Assembly (NCBI GenBank): GCA_038749105.1
Contig: JBCDIM010000008.1
Coordinates: 1-64,000 of the forward strand
Origin: JBCCOW01 sp038749105
GTDB lineage: Bacteria > Planctomycetota > Phycisphaerae > Phycisphaerales > Phycisphaeraceae
Direction of reading: 5' to 3'
DNA: 64,000 nt
Under the pieces are notes generated by a model. The model did not search any database. It had not been told where the DNA came from and saw only the letters and a list, made by a program, of their open reading frames with translations. A program made the position numbers and the translations under genes. Shown piece after piece: positions 1 to 10,714 of the stretch. Every line of letters starts with the position of its first letter. Position 1 is the first letter of the stretch.

Positions 1-1
1 C

Positions 2-2491
<2,490 letters not shown>

Positions 2492-2574
2492 CTCGTCTCC
2501 CATCCCATGCCGCATCGCCATAGGATGCCGAGTCCATTGCTATCCCGTCCGCACCCTCAGGTAAGACCCCAGCC

Positions 2575-3909
2575 ATGCCCATCGACCTCATCGTCCCGGA
2601 AGTCGGCGAATCCATCACCGAAGTCGAGATCGGCCAGTGGCTGAAGAACGAAGGCGACGCCGTCACCAAAGACGAGCCCCTGGTCGAGATCGAGACCGAT
2701 AAGGTCACCCTTGAGCTCCCCGCCCCCGCCGACGGCACGCTCGGGCCCATCACCCACCCCCAAGGCCAGGCCGCCTCCGTCGGCGACGTCATCGGGTCAC
2801 TGCTCGAAGGCGGTGCCGCCGCGCCCGCGCCGGCCCCCGCCGCCGCCGAACCCGCGGCCACTGCCGCGTCTAACGGCTCCCCACCCGCCCCCGCACCCGC
2901 ATCTCCTGCCCCGGCCTCTCCCAGCCCTGAGATCCCCCGTGTCATGCCCGCCGCCCAGCGGCTCATCGACGAAAACCAACTCGACCCCGCCGCCATCAAG
3001 GCCACCGGCCCAGGCGGTCGCATCCTCAAAGAAGACGTCCTGAACCACCTCAGCGGCGTACCCGCCGCTCCTCCCGCCCCTCCTGCACCTGCCGCAACCC
3101 CCGCTCCCCCGCCGCCCCCCGCCGTTAAGCGAACCCCGGCACCCGCCGCGCCGCCCGCGCCCCCATCCGAGCGTGAAGAGTCCGTCCGCATGACCCCCCT
3201 GCGGCGCACCATCGCCGCCTCCCTCGTCTCCGCCCAGCAGACCGCCGCCCTGCTCACGACCTTCAACGAGGTCGACATGACCGCCGTCATGGACCTCCGC
3301 AAGACCTATAACGCCGTCGCCAACAAGAAGACCGGCGAAGGCCTCTACCAGGTCACCCACGGCACCAAGCTCGGCTTCATGTCGTTCTTCGTCAAGGCCT
3401 CCATCGACGCGCTGAAGCTCTTCCCCGCGATCAACGCCGAGGTCCGCGGCGACCATATCATCTACAAGAACCACTACGACATCGGCATCGCCATCGGCGG
3501 CGGCAAGGGCCTGGTCGTCCCCGTCCTCCGTGACGCCGACCGCATGTCCTTCGCCGACGTCGAAAAAGCCATCGGCACCTACGCCAAGGCCGCCCAAGCC
3601 AACAAGATCAAGCTCGACGACCTCCAGGGCGGCACCTTCACCATCACCAACGGCGGCGTCTACGGCTCCCTGCTCTCCACCCCCATCACCAACCCCCCCC
3701 AGTCCGGCGTCCTTGGGATGCACGGCATCGTCCGCCGCCCCATCGCCCTCAACCCCGGCACCCCGGCAGAGTCCATCGCCGTCCGCCCGATGATGTACAT
3801 CGCCCTGACCTACGACCACCGCATCGTCGACGGCCGCGAAGCCGTGACCTTCCTCAAACGCATCAAAGACGCCATCGAAGACCCCACCCGCATGCTGCTC
3901 GAGGCGTAA
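2575..3909 (+). CDS. sucB: 2-oxoglutarate dehydrogenase E2, dihydrolipoyl succinyltransferase
   Basis: Core acyltransferase of the 2-oxoglutarate dehydrogenase complex. Domains in order: one N-terminal lipoyl domain (residues 1-80) with the lipoylated lysine K43 in EIETDKVTLE; an Ala/Pro-rich flexible linker (81-120); the peripheral-subunit-binding domain (about 121-158, which docks E1/E3); a second Ala/Pro linker; and the catalytic domain (about 205-444) with the H415xxxD419G motif near the C-terminus. At 444 residues it has normal length for a single-lipoyl E2. The position directly after sucA supports succinyl- rather than acetyl-transferase activity. Confidence 0.96.
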   Translation: MPIDLIVPEVGESITEVEIGQWLKNEGDAVTKDEPLVEIETDKVTLELPAPADGTLGPITHPQGQAASVGDVIGSLLEGGAAAPAPAPAAAEPAATAASNGSPPAPAPASPAPASPSPEIPRVMPAAQRLIDENQLDPAAIKATGPGGRILKEDVLNHLSGVPAAPPAPPAPAATPAPPPPPAVKRTPAPAAPPAPPSEREESVRMTPLRRTIAASLVSAQQTAALLTTFNEVDMTAVMDLRKTYNAVANKKTGEGLYQVTHGTKLGFMSFFVKASIDALKLFPAINAEVRGDHIIYKNHYDIGIAIGGGKGLVVPVLRDADRMSFADVEKAIGTYAKAAQANKIKLDDLQGGTFTITNGGVYGSLLSTPITNPPQSGVLGMHGIVRRPIALNPGTPAESIAVRPMMYIALTYDHRIVDGREAVTFLKRIKDAIEDPTRMLLEA

Positions 3910-3928
3910 CCAACCGACGGCGTAACAC

Positions 3929-4522
3929 ATGATGATGCCGAGCCCGAACGGGGCACAACAGCGTGATCGATTGCCTGCGGTGCTTTTGCTTGGCAGCTTT
4001 GTCATGCTGCTGCTGTCCATCGCGGCTCACGCCAAGCCGGCCGACGCCGGCACCGAAAAACCCGAACGGATCACCGGCATCAAGGACGTGCTGCGGGCGA
4101 TCCCCGAGCAGGACCGCCGGGTCTTCGAAACCGAACCGCCAGACGGCAAGAAGCTCTACGAGCTGGATCGCCAACTCACCCGGCAGCTGCGTGACGTACC
4201 CGTTGAGTTCGAGGGACGGATCGCTTCGCGCATGCTGAGGCGCGGGCAAGGCCGGTTCACGCACTCGTTCATCGGTGAGCGGGTCGTCTTGAGCCGGAAG
4301 CCGCGAATTGTTTGGACCTGGCAATACGAAGTCGAGACCACGGAGGAGCACGCACTACGGCGTTGGAAGCCGGGCCGAAAGATCCCGGTCCAGGGCCCGC
4401 TCGAGCAGGTCCGGATCCGGTACCTGTTATCCGAAGACGGCCGCGAAACCCGAGACGCCAAAGATCGGGAGCACGAGATCGTGATCTCGCTGATGGTCAA
4501 GGCCCAGCCGGCCAACGACTAG
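3929..4522 (+). CDS. Exported protein of unknown function
   Basis: 197 residues. A signal peptide is clear: basic stretch, hydrophobic core LLLGSFVMLLLSIA and a likely cleavage after AHA near residue 35. The rest is soluble, charged and without a family I recognise. Three ATG codons lie in a row at 3929-3937, so the exact start is uncertain by one or two codons. It follows sucB by 19 bp and could be read from the same transcript, but its exported nature makes a shared function unlikely. Codon use (high GC at third positions) and the clean signal peptide argue that this frame is real. Confidence 0.7.
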   Translation: MMMPSPNGAQQRDRLPAVLLLGSFVMLLLSIAAHAKPADAGTEKPERITGIKDVLRAIPEQDRRVFETEPPDGKKLYELDRQLTRQLRDVPVEFEGRIASRMLRRGQGRFTHSFIGERVVLSRKPRIVWTWQYEVETTEEHALRRWKPGRKIPVQGPLEQVRIRYLLSEDGRETRDAKDREHEIVISLMVKAQPAND

Positions 4523-4539
4523 TCCGACACCTCCAGCCT

Positions 4540-4545
4540 TATCAT
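4540..4545 (+). promoter_or_regulatory. -10-like TATCAT, 6 nt before an ATG
   Basis: TATCAT ends six bases before the ATG at 4552, with no Shine-Dalgarno sequence between. This places transcription start at or next to the start codon, as in leaderless mRNAs. It supports 4552 as the start rather than in-frame codons upstream inside the preceding gene. Confidence 0.5.
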
Positions 4546-4551
4546 CACGGC

Positions 4552-5742
4552 ATGCACGTCGCGTTCCTCGCCAACACCGCGTGGCTCGATGAAGAGCTCG
4601 CGCAGCTGCACCACCTCGTGGTTGGGCTTATCGATGAGTCGGTGCGGGTCACGCAGGTGCTGCCGAGCGGTCGGGCGGAGGGCGAGGTCAGCGCGTTCGG
4701 GCGGCGGGTGTCTTGGCACGAGGGTCGACGGCGGTGGCGGCACCGTGGGCGGCTCATGGGTCTGAAAGACCAGCTCATCGCGAACGACGACATCGATGTG
4801 GTGCACGCCTTGGACGGACGACTCTGGCTGATCGGGGCGGACCTGGTTGACGCGTTGGGCGGCGTCGGGGTGTACACCGCCAACTCCGGCGCGGACGTCG
4901 CGTTGGCGAGCCGGCTGATGCGGAAGGTGGACCCGAGCCGGGCGGCGATCGTGGCGACCAGCGGGCCGATCGCCGAGGCGATCCGGGACGCGGTGGACGG
5001 CCGGCTGCCGGTCGAGGTCGGCCCCCCCGGGGTGCACCACGCGCGGTCAAAAGACACGGCGGGCCCAACCGAGGAGGCACCCGCCGAGGATCGGCCGTTT
5101 TGCGCGGTGGTCACGGGTGATGGCCGGCTGGACCCGCACTACGACGCGTTCCTCGCCGGGGCTGCGGAGTTCGTCAAGCAACATCCCGAGACGCAGCTGT
5201 TCTGCGACGGCATGGGCAGCGACCAGCACGCGGTCTGGCGGGCGGCGCGGGACGCGGGACTGCTGTCGAACCTGTCGCTGATCCCACGCCGGCTGGGTCA
5301 TCGCGAGCTGCTGCTCCGGGCGGACGTGTTGATCCAGCCGCAGCCGCTGGGGCGCTGCCGATCGCTGCACCTCCAGGCCTTCGCCGCCGGCGTGCCCCTC
5401 CTCGCCGCGCCCGACCCGATGCTCGACCACCTGATCCCCGACACCACCGCCCGCCTGGTCAACGCACCGCTCGGCTACGTCACCAAGCCCCACCGCCGAA
5501 GACGATCCACAAAACCCAGCTCGCCCGTCACGACCGACGCCGCGGCCGGCTCCGCCCTCGCCCACGGCTGGCAGGACGCCCTGGACTGGGCCCACAACCA
5601 GCACGACGCCCGCCAAGCCCTCGGCCGCTCCGCCCGAGACTGGGCCAAAGAACACCGCGTCGCCGCCGACCAGGTCGACCAGCTGATCCGCCTCTACCGC
5701 ACCCTCACCGGGCAGAGCATCCCCTTCCCAGGCGCGGCCTAA
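4552..5742 (+). CDS. GT-B fold glycosyltransferase
   Basis: 396 residues, family 1/4-type glycosyltransferase that would transfer a sugar from a nucleotide-sugar to an unknown acceptor. The N-terminus MHVAFLANTAWLDEELAQ is a typical first Rossmann strand. The second half has a typical GT-B layout: a PFCAVVTGDGRL strand, RRLGHRELLLRADVLIQP, and a region near LHLQAFAAGVPLLAA where the donor-binding EX7E motif is expected but degenerate. The frame stays open upstream to 4312, but that stretch overlaps the previous gene; ATG 4552 begins the recognisable fold and has a -10-like hexamer before it. It ends in a CTAA tetranucleotide shared with the convergent carbonic anhydrase gene. The substrate cannot be told from sequence. 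Confidence 0.78.
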   Translation: MHVAFLANTAWLDEELAQLHHLVVGLIDESVRVTQVLPSGRAEGEVSAFGRRVSWHEGRRRWRHRGRLMGLKDQLIANDDIDVVHALDGRLWLIGADLVDALGGVGVYTANSGADVALASRLMRKVDPSRAAIVATSGPIAEAIRDAVDGRLPVEVGPPGVHHARSKDTAGPTEEAPAEDRPFCAVVTGDGRLDPHYDAFLAGAAEFVKQHPETQLFCDGMGSDQHAVWRAARDAGLLSNLSLIPRRLGHRELLLRADVLIQPQPLGRCRSLHLQAFAAGVPLLAAPDPMLDHLIPDTTARLVNAPLGYVTKPHRRRRSTKPSSPVTTDAAAGSALAHGWQDALDWAHNQHDARQALGRSARDWAKEHRVAADQVDQLIRLYRTLTGQSIPFPGAA

Positions 5743-6338
5743 CTGTCGCCATCCAACCAGCGCACCCACCCCGTCTCCAGGTCGTAGACCGACCCCACCA
5801 CGGTTGCCGACGACGCGGCCGGCCCAATGCGACGCAAACCCTCGGTCAGCCGAGCCACCGACGCCCGCACGTTGCTCTGCACCGCCTCATTCAGCACCGC
5901 TTCGCGCGGGGCGTCCGCACACCGATCCAACACGGGTTCCACCGACGGCCGAAGCCGACGCACCAAGGGCTCCAGGTGCCCCGGCGCGTCCGGCGTGCCC
6001 GGCCGAAGCGCATCCAGCGTCACCGACACCGCCCCGCACCCCCGGTGACCCATCACCACCACCAACTCCACGCCCAGCTCCACCACGCCATACGCCACGC
6101 TCGCGGTCACCTTCGGCCCCACCGCATGCCCCGCGACCCGCACCACGAACAGCTCCCCCCAACCCTGCCCCAGCACCATCTCCACCGGCACCCGCGCATC
6201 GCTGCACCCCACCACCACCGCCACCGGGTCCTGTGCCCCCAGATCGGCGGGCGACACCACGTGCCCCTGCCTGGCCTCGCCCCGCACATACCTTGCGTTG
6301 CCCGCCTTCAACCGCTCCAACGCCTCGTCCGCTCGCAT
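5739..6338 (-). CDS. Beta-class carbonic anhydrase
   Basis: Zinc enzyme interconverting CO2 and bicarbonate. With the ATG at 6338 the protein has 199 residues. The zinc and catalytic motifs are complete: C45-S-D47-A-R49 (ligand Cys and the Asp/Arg dyad) and H98-R-G-C101 (second ligand pair). The start overlaps the stop of the upstream metallophosphoesterase as TGATG, so the pair is translationally coupled; a GTG one codon earlier is possible. No signal peptide, so probably cytoplasmic. Confidence 0.93.
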   Translation of the reverse strand: MRADEALERLKAGNARYVRGEARQGHVVSPADLGAQDPVAVVVGCSDARVPVEMVLGQGWGELFVVRVAGHAVGPKVTASVAYGVVELGVELVVVMGHRGCGAVSVTLDALRPGTPDAPGHLEPLVRRLRPSVEPVLDRCADAPREAVLNEAVQSNVRASVARLTEGLRRIGPAASSATVVGSVYDLETGWVRWLDGDS

Positions 6339-7237
6339 CACTCCGCCCCCACCCCACCCACTCCACCCACCGCGGCCTCAACCGCCATCGCCGACGCCTC
6401 CGCCGACAGGTGATGCTCGATCCCGAGGTCGCCCCGAGGGTCGTCAGGCAGCGTGAAGCTGTAGAACCCCTGCCCCGCCGGGTAGTCCTTCGAGGTGTAG
6501 CAGGGCGAGCCCGCGTTGATGCAGGTGAACGGCACCTTCGGGTCGTCGCCCCGGTGCAATGCCCACGGCCGATGGATGTGCCCGTGGCAATACACCACCC
6601 GGCCCCGGCAGCGCGACAACGCCTCGCGCATCGGCGTGTCCTCCGCCATGTCGTGCGACGGCGCATGCAGTACGCCCTCGGGATACACGCACGGGTAGTG
6701 GCACAGCACCAGTAAGCCCTGGTCTTCGGTCACCCCCCGGATGACATTCAGCGCACTGCTGAACTGATCGCGCCCCAGCCGACCCCGGGCGTGCAGCTTC
6801 TGCGGGATCACCGGGTCGAGCGCCAGCAGCGACCAGGTGTCGCTGAGCCGTTCGTGGTGCGGGAAGCGCGCCGGAATCAGCCCCTTGAGCTCGGCTTCCA
6901 CGCGCCCCGCCCGCTTCGAGCCGAACGTGTAACGGTCGTGGTTGCCCGGTACATAGACCGACCGCCCCGCCGCTTCGGTCAAGGGCCGGACCGCCTGCCG
7001 GAACGCCCGGAACTCCGACTCCAGCGACGTCGTCGTGACGTCCCCCGAGAACAGCGCGACATCGGGATGGAGATCGCACGCCTGCTGCACCAGGCCTGGC
7101 AGCAGGTCGTGCCGAAACCGGTGCCGCCGCGTCAGCACAAGATTCGTAACCCCCAGCGCCCGCTTAGACAGCAGCAGCCGACGCGGGCTCATCCGATACC
7201 GGAACAGATGCACATCACCGATCAGCACACAACGCAT
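6338..7237 (-). CDS. Calcineurin-like metallophosphoesterase
   Basis: 299-residue cytoplasmic phosphoesterase with a dinuclear metal site. All five family blocks are visible: GD8VH10 at the N-terminus, SGDVTTTS, GNHDRYTF, the LCHYP histidine and the GHIHRP block. The substrate (phosphodiester, nucleotide or lipid) is not predictable. It is first gene of a two-gene unit with carbonic anhydrase, its stop overlapping the next start. A TATCCT hexamer 7 nt before the ATG and no Shine-Dalgarno suggest leaderless translation. Confidence 0.88.
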   Translation of the reverse strand: MRCVLIGDVHLFRYRMSPRRLLLSKRALGVTNLVLTRRHRFRHDLLPGLVQQACDLHPDVALFSGDVTTTSLESEFRAFRQAVRPLTEAAGRSVYVPGNHDRYTFGSKRAGRVEAELKGLIPARFPHHERLSDTWSLLALDPVIPQKLHARGRLGRDQFSSALNVIRGVTEDQGLLVLCHYPCVYPEGVLHAPSHDMAEDTPMREALSRCRGRVVYCHGHIHRPWALHRGDDPKVPFTCINAGSPCYTSKDYPAGQGFYSFTLPDDPRGDLGIEHHLSAEASAMAVEAAVGGVGGVGAE

Positions 7238-7244
7238 GGCGGGC

Positions 7245-7250
7245 AGGATA
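7245..7250 (-). promoter_or_regulatory. -10-like TATCCT, 7 nt before the metallophosphoesterase ATG
   Basis: On the minus strand TATCCT lies seven bases before the ATG at 7237. It belongs to the recurring TANNNT-start codon pattern of this window. The divergent gene at 7320 instead uses a Shine-Dalgarno sequence. Confidence 0.5.
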
Positions 7251-7319
7251 ATGCACCCGTAGCATGAAACGCGGCCCCGGCCATACCCGTCAGCCTTTGA
7301 AAGTCATAGGAGCTTTCTG

Positions 7320-8996
7320 ATGCCACCCACGCAACCCGCCCGCCTCGCTGCCCAAAATCGCCTTGGCAGGATGGCCCTGTTCTTCCTGCTGCTCACCACT
7401 TCGCAGGCGTTTGCAGAGCCCGAGGCGAGGCCCGCGTACCCCGGCGGCTTGAAGGCGCCAATCGATCTACGGCTCGAAGACGTTGAGCTAAACATCGCCA
7501 TCGACAGCGTTGCCATGCAGGTCGGCCTTGACGTGGAGTTCGATCAAGCCGCCCTGGATGCGGTTGGCGTGAGCCCTGACCAACGGGTCGGGCTGCGGGT
7601 TTTCAGGGTGCCCGCGGCACGCCAAGCGGCCCTGATCGTGAGCCAGGCCGGCAGCGGGCGCGCCCGGGTGTTGACCGATGGTCAGACGCTGCTGATCACC
7701 AGCGACACCGTCGCCGAGCAGAAAACCCAAGGCCGACGCGGCCCCGCGCTGCCGGGCCAATGGACCGTCGTTGGCCTCAGCCCCGCCTACGAGCAGTCCC
7801 CCCGCTGGCTGGCGGGTGATCGCGTCCGTCCCCAACCGCTCCCCCTCGACAAGCTGCTGGAGACCTTCTCGGTGTTCTCAGACGGGCAAGCGACCGCGAA
7901 GAATCTGCTGGAGTTCTACCAAATGATCTCCAACCTCAACATCGTGGTCGATCCGGTCAGCCTCCGCTTGCTCAACACCAGCCTCAGCGACGCCAAGCTC
8001 AACTACCAACTCCGACACGCCTCGGTCCGGCAACACCTCGAACTCTTTGCCCTGGGCTTGACTGAATCGGGGCAAGCGGAGGGGCCGTCGCTTGGGGTCG
8101 CGCTCGATGCATGGGGCACACTCATCCTGGCCAACGACGCTCGTCTCCGCCTCTTGTGCGGGTTCGGTGAAGACCACGATGAGGCCAGCGGCCTGTCCTA
8201 CGCCGAACGCCTAGCCTGGCTGGAGTCCGCGGCGTTCGACAACGAACCGCTCGCCCAAGTACTCAAGACCGTCGAGACCTGGGCCGGCCGCCCGGTCGTC
8301 GCCGACTGGGACGACCTCCAAGCCCACGGCATCGCCCCCGACACGCTCGTCCAGCTCAACCTCCATCCCCACCTCGCCAACGACGACGACATCTCGCCCG
8401 AAGCCCTCCTGCATTTCCGAGACCAGAGCGACACCGAACGGCTTGCCGACCTCGCCAACGCCCCCGCCGGCCGGCTCATGCACCTGCTCGCCGCCACCCT
8501 CGGCGATGGCTCCGCCCGCTTCGTGCTCGACGGCGACACCCTCCGACTCACCACGCCCCAGCACGCCGTCCGCCTGCTCACCGTTGCCACAGGCGACGCC
8601 CGCCGTTACGCCCTGCCGCACTGGGGCGTCGGCACCGACCTGCCCTACGACCCCGATGAAGACCACCCCTACCTGACCCGCAACGCACGCCGGGCACCCA
8701 CCCTCGACGAACCAGCCCGCCGGACTCACCTGCTCCAGTTCGTACGCGACCGCATGGCCCTCCGCCTCCTCATCGACCCGCTCAGCGACGCTGAAGCCAA
8801 GCTCAACAACGCCCCATCCCTCCAGCTCAACGACGCCACGGCCGCCGCATGGCTCGACGCCCTCGTCGCCGATACGGGCCTCGCCTGGAGCGTCGATCCC
8901 AGCCGCACCCTGATAATCGCCACGCCCAAGCGTCTCGAATTGCTCGCCGCGCCCTACGGCGTCCTCCGCGAGCCCGTCCTCATCGAGTTGGACTAA
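7320..8996 (+). CDS. Exported protein with repeated secretin-N/STN-like modules
   Basis: 558 residues with an N-terminal signal peptide (hydrophobic core MALFFLLLTTSQAFA). At least three regions look like the short beta-alpha-beta modules found before secretin or TonB-receptor barrels: about residues 45-125 (IDLRLEDVELNIAIDSVA), 190-245 and 475-550, each ending in a strand such as TLLITS or TLIIAT. No secretin barrel follows, so it is not itself a secretin. It is probably periplasmic; partners are unknown. The start is well supported by AGGAG seven bases upstream of the ATG. The assignment to STN-like folds is by pattern only. Confidence 0.6.
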   Translation: MPPTQPARLAAQNRLGRMALFFLLLTTSQAFAEPEARPAYPGGLKAPIDLRLEDVELNIAIDSVAMQVGLDVEFDQAALDAVGVSPDQRVGLRVFRVPAARQAALIVSQAGSGRARVLTDGQTLLITSDTVAEQKTQGRRGPALPGQWTVVGLSPAYEQSPRWLAGDRVRPQPLPLDKLLETFSVFSDGQATAKNLLEFYQMISNLNIVVDPVSLRLLNTSLSDAKLNYQLRHASVRQHLELFALGLTESGQAEGPSLGVALDAWGTLILANDARLRLLCGFGEDHDEASGLSYAERLAWLESAAFDNEPLAQVLKTVETWAGRPVVADWDDLQAHGIAPDTLVQLNLHPHLANDDDISPEALLHFRDQSDTERLADLANAPAGRLMHLLAATLGDGSARFVLDGDTLRLTTPQHAVRLLTVATGDARRYALPHWGVGTDLPYDPDEDHPYLTRNARRAPTLDEPARRTHLLQFVRDRMALRLLIDPLSDAEAKLNNAPSLQLNDATAAAWLDALVADTGLAWSVDPSRTLIIATPKRLELLAAPYGVLREPVLIELD

Positions 8997-9005
8997 ACAC
9001 CCGCG

Positions 9006-10079
9006 TCACATGCACGCCGAGGGCTCACACGCCTCGCCCGGCAGCGCCTCCTCCACCGCCACACCCGGCCCGTCCTCGGCGTAGTGCCGCTCCAGCACCG
9101 CCCGCCAATCGTCCAGCGACCGCACCGCGATAAACGCCGACTTGATCGCGTCGTGCTCCGGGTGATGCCGGGCGAACTTGATCCCGAACTTCCGCATCAT
9201 GCGCGACGCGGCGTGCTCGCCGTGCAGGGCCGTCGAGAGCTCGAAGTGTTCCAGCAGCACATCCCGCTGCTGCGCGATCGTGGGTGGCAAGACCGGATCG
9301 CCAGCCATCAACGCCCGGGCCTGCGCGAACAGCCACGGGTTGCCGATGCACCCTCGGGCCACCGAGACCCAGTGCACACCGGTGTGCTCCAGCATCCGGA
9401 ACACGTCCTCGGCCCGCCAGATGTCGCCCGACCCGCCGAGCACAAACCCGCTCCCCCCGGAATCGCCCGGCCCGCCGAACAGCCCGTACTCCACCGTGAT
9501 CTCCCGCAGCGCGTCCCACCTGCCCGGCCCGATGTACTTCTGCTGCACCGTCCGGCAGTGCACCGTCGCCCCGGCGTACCCCAGTTCCATCACCGCGGCG
9601 AAGACTTGATGGAACGCCGCGACCATCTCCGGCGTCTCGTCGTAGCTCCGCCGCAGCTTCACCGTCAACGGCACGTCGTCCCCGACCGCGTCCTTCACCG
9701 CCTTGAGGATCCCGATCGCCTCGTCCGGCACCGACAGCAGGTGCCCGCCGCGTGCCTTCTTCTTGATCTTCTTCACCGGGCACGCCAGGTTCACGTCCAC
9801 CGTGTCGTACCCCAGCCCGACCAGGACCTTCGCCGCCGCCGCGATCGTCTCGGCGTGCGAGCCCATCAGCTGGCCGCAGATCGGGTGGTCGTCGGGTGAG
9901 AGCTCGGCCGCCGCGAGTCCGCGCCCGCCGTTGAGCAGGAAGTGGTCGAGCATCGCCTCGGTGATGCAGTACGGGCAGCCGTGCCGCCGCGCGACCATCC
10001 GCATCGCCGCGTCGGAGTAGCCCGCCAGACCCGCCTGGTAGAACGGGGCGTCGATCGTGAGTTTGCCCAGCCTGAGCAT
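9006..10079 (-). CDS. dus: tRNA-dihydrouridine synthase
   Basis: FMN- and NADPH-dependent enzyme that reduces uridines in the tRNA D-loop. 357 residues from the ATG at 10079. Family signatures are the N-terminal APFYQAGLAGYSDAAMR, the CGQLMGS block, and the active-site block VDVNLACP with catalytic Cys100 followed by a Lys-rich segment and GGHLL. The open frame continues 165 codons upstream, but that part is antisense to a lipoprotein gene; a TATCAT hexamer 7 nt before 10079 and the N-terminal fold support this start. The Dus subfamily (A, B or C) was not resolved. Confidence 0.9.
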   Translation of the reverse strand: MLRLGKLTIDAPFYQAGLAGYSDAAMRMVARRHGCPYCITEAMLDHFLLNGGRGLAAAELSPDDHPICGQLMGSHAETIAAAAKVLVGLGYDTVDVNLACPVKKIKKKARGGHLLSVPDEAIGILKAVKDAVGDDVPLTVKLRRSYDETPEMVAAFHQVFAAVMELGYAGATVHCRTVQQKYIGPGRWDALREITVEYGLFGGPGDSGGSGFVLGGSGDIWRAEDVFRMLEHTGVHWVSVARGCIGNPWLFAQARALMAGDPVLPPTIAQQRDVLLEHFELSTALHGEHAASRMMRKFGIKFARHHPEHDAIKSAFIAVRSLDDWRAVLERHYAEDGPGVAVEEALPGEACEPSACM

Positions 10080-10086
10080 GCCCGCC

Positions 10087-10092
10087 ATGATA
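10087..10092 (-). promoter_or_regulatory. -10-like TATCAT, 7 nt before the dus ATG
   Basis: Minus-strand TATCAT is followed by seven bases and the ATG at 10079. An alternative ATG at 10088 overlaps the hexamer itself and so is less likely to be used. Confidence 0.45.
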
Positions 10093-10097
10093 CGGCC

Positions 10098-10586
10098 GTG
10101 CCCCACCCCCCCCACAAGCCCCAGCTCGCCGCCACGCTCCTGCTCGTCACCAGCCTCGTCTGCCTGCCGACCACCGGCTGCCAGACCCGTGGCACCTCCG
10201 CGACCCCGAGCCAGGTCGAGGAGTGGTCCGCCTGGCGTTACCCCGCCGACGCCGAGTACGGCCGGGACTACAACCTCACCGTCGTCCAGGACCGCGGCGG
10301 CATGACGCTCACCAACCGTGAACCCAACCCGATCCGCGACCACGAGCTCTGGATCAACCGCGGCTACGCCCGGTCGGTCGCCTCGATCCCCGTGGGCCGG
10401 CCCACCGCCGTCGCCCTCACCGGGTTCATCAACCGCTACCAGGAGCCGTTCCCCGTCGGCACGCTCCTGGCCCCGGACAAGACCCAGCAGGTCGTCGCGG
10501 TCGAGTTCTACAACCCCCGCACCCGGACCCGCCACAAAGCCACCGTCTGGCCCCCCGGCGACCGAGCCCTCCAACTATTGCCATGA
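10098..10586 (+). CDS. Lipoprotein of unknown function, GTG start
   Basis: 162 residues from GTG at 10098. The N-terminus is a lipoprotein signal: hydrophobic LAATLLLVTSLVCLP followed by the lipobox TTGC, so the mature protein would be lipid-anchored on Cys27. The mature part contains DYNLTVVQD and a DHELWINRGYARSV segment followed by VGTLLAPDK, all of which look like beta-strands; no family is recognised. It is divergent to dus with only 18 bp between starts. The frame is open further upstream but that region is antisense to dus. Confidence 0.65.
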   Translation: MPHPPHKPQLAATLLLVTSLVCLPTTGCQTRGTSATPSQVEEWSAWRYPADAEYGRDYNLTVVQDRGGMTLTNREPNPIRDHELWINRGYARSVASIPVGRPTAVALTGFINRYQEPFPVGTLLAPDKTQQVVAVEFYNPRTRTRHKATVWPPGDRALQLLP

Positions 10587-10594
10587 CATCGACC

Positions 10595-10640
10595 CTTTAG
10601 CCCTGGGCTCTGCCCGGGGGGGGACGCGGCGGGCCCGATA
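10595..10640 (+). repeat. Dispersed hairpin repeat, family A copy 1
   Basis: Begins CTTTAGCCCTGGGCTCTGCC and ends in a GCGGC...CCCGATA box. The stem CCCTGGGC-TCT-GCCCGGGG has one U-G wobble. It lies between the lipoprotein gene and pgi. Three further copies occur at 28657, 29862 and 52295, all on the plus strand. Confidence 0.85.
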
Positions 10641-10714
10641 CTCCGCGTCAGCCGCTACATTCCTGCCTCCGAGATACACCGCCCTACCGCAGCCATCCCA
10701 CCCCCGAGACCCTC

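Noticed and set aside
10080..10574. N-terminal extension of dus by 165 codons
   Set aside because: Lies antisense to a lipoprotein gene, is low in complexity, and the Dus fold begins at 10079, where a -10-like hexamer is correctly placed.
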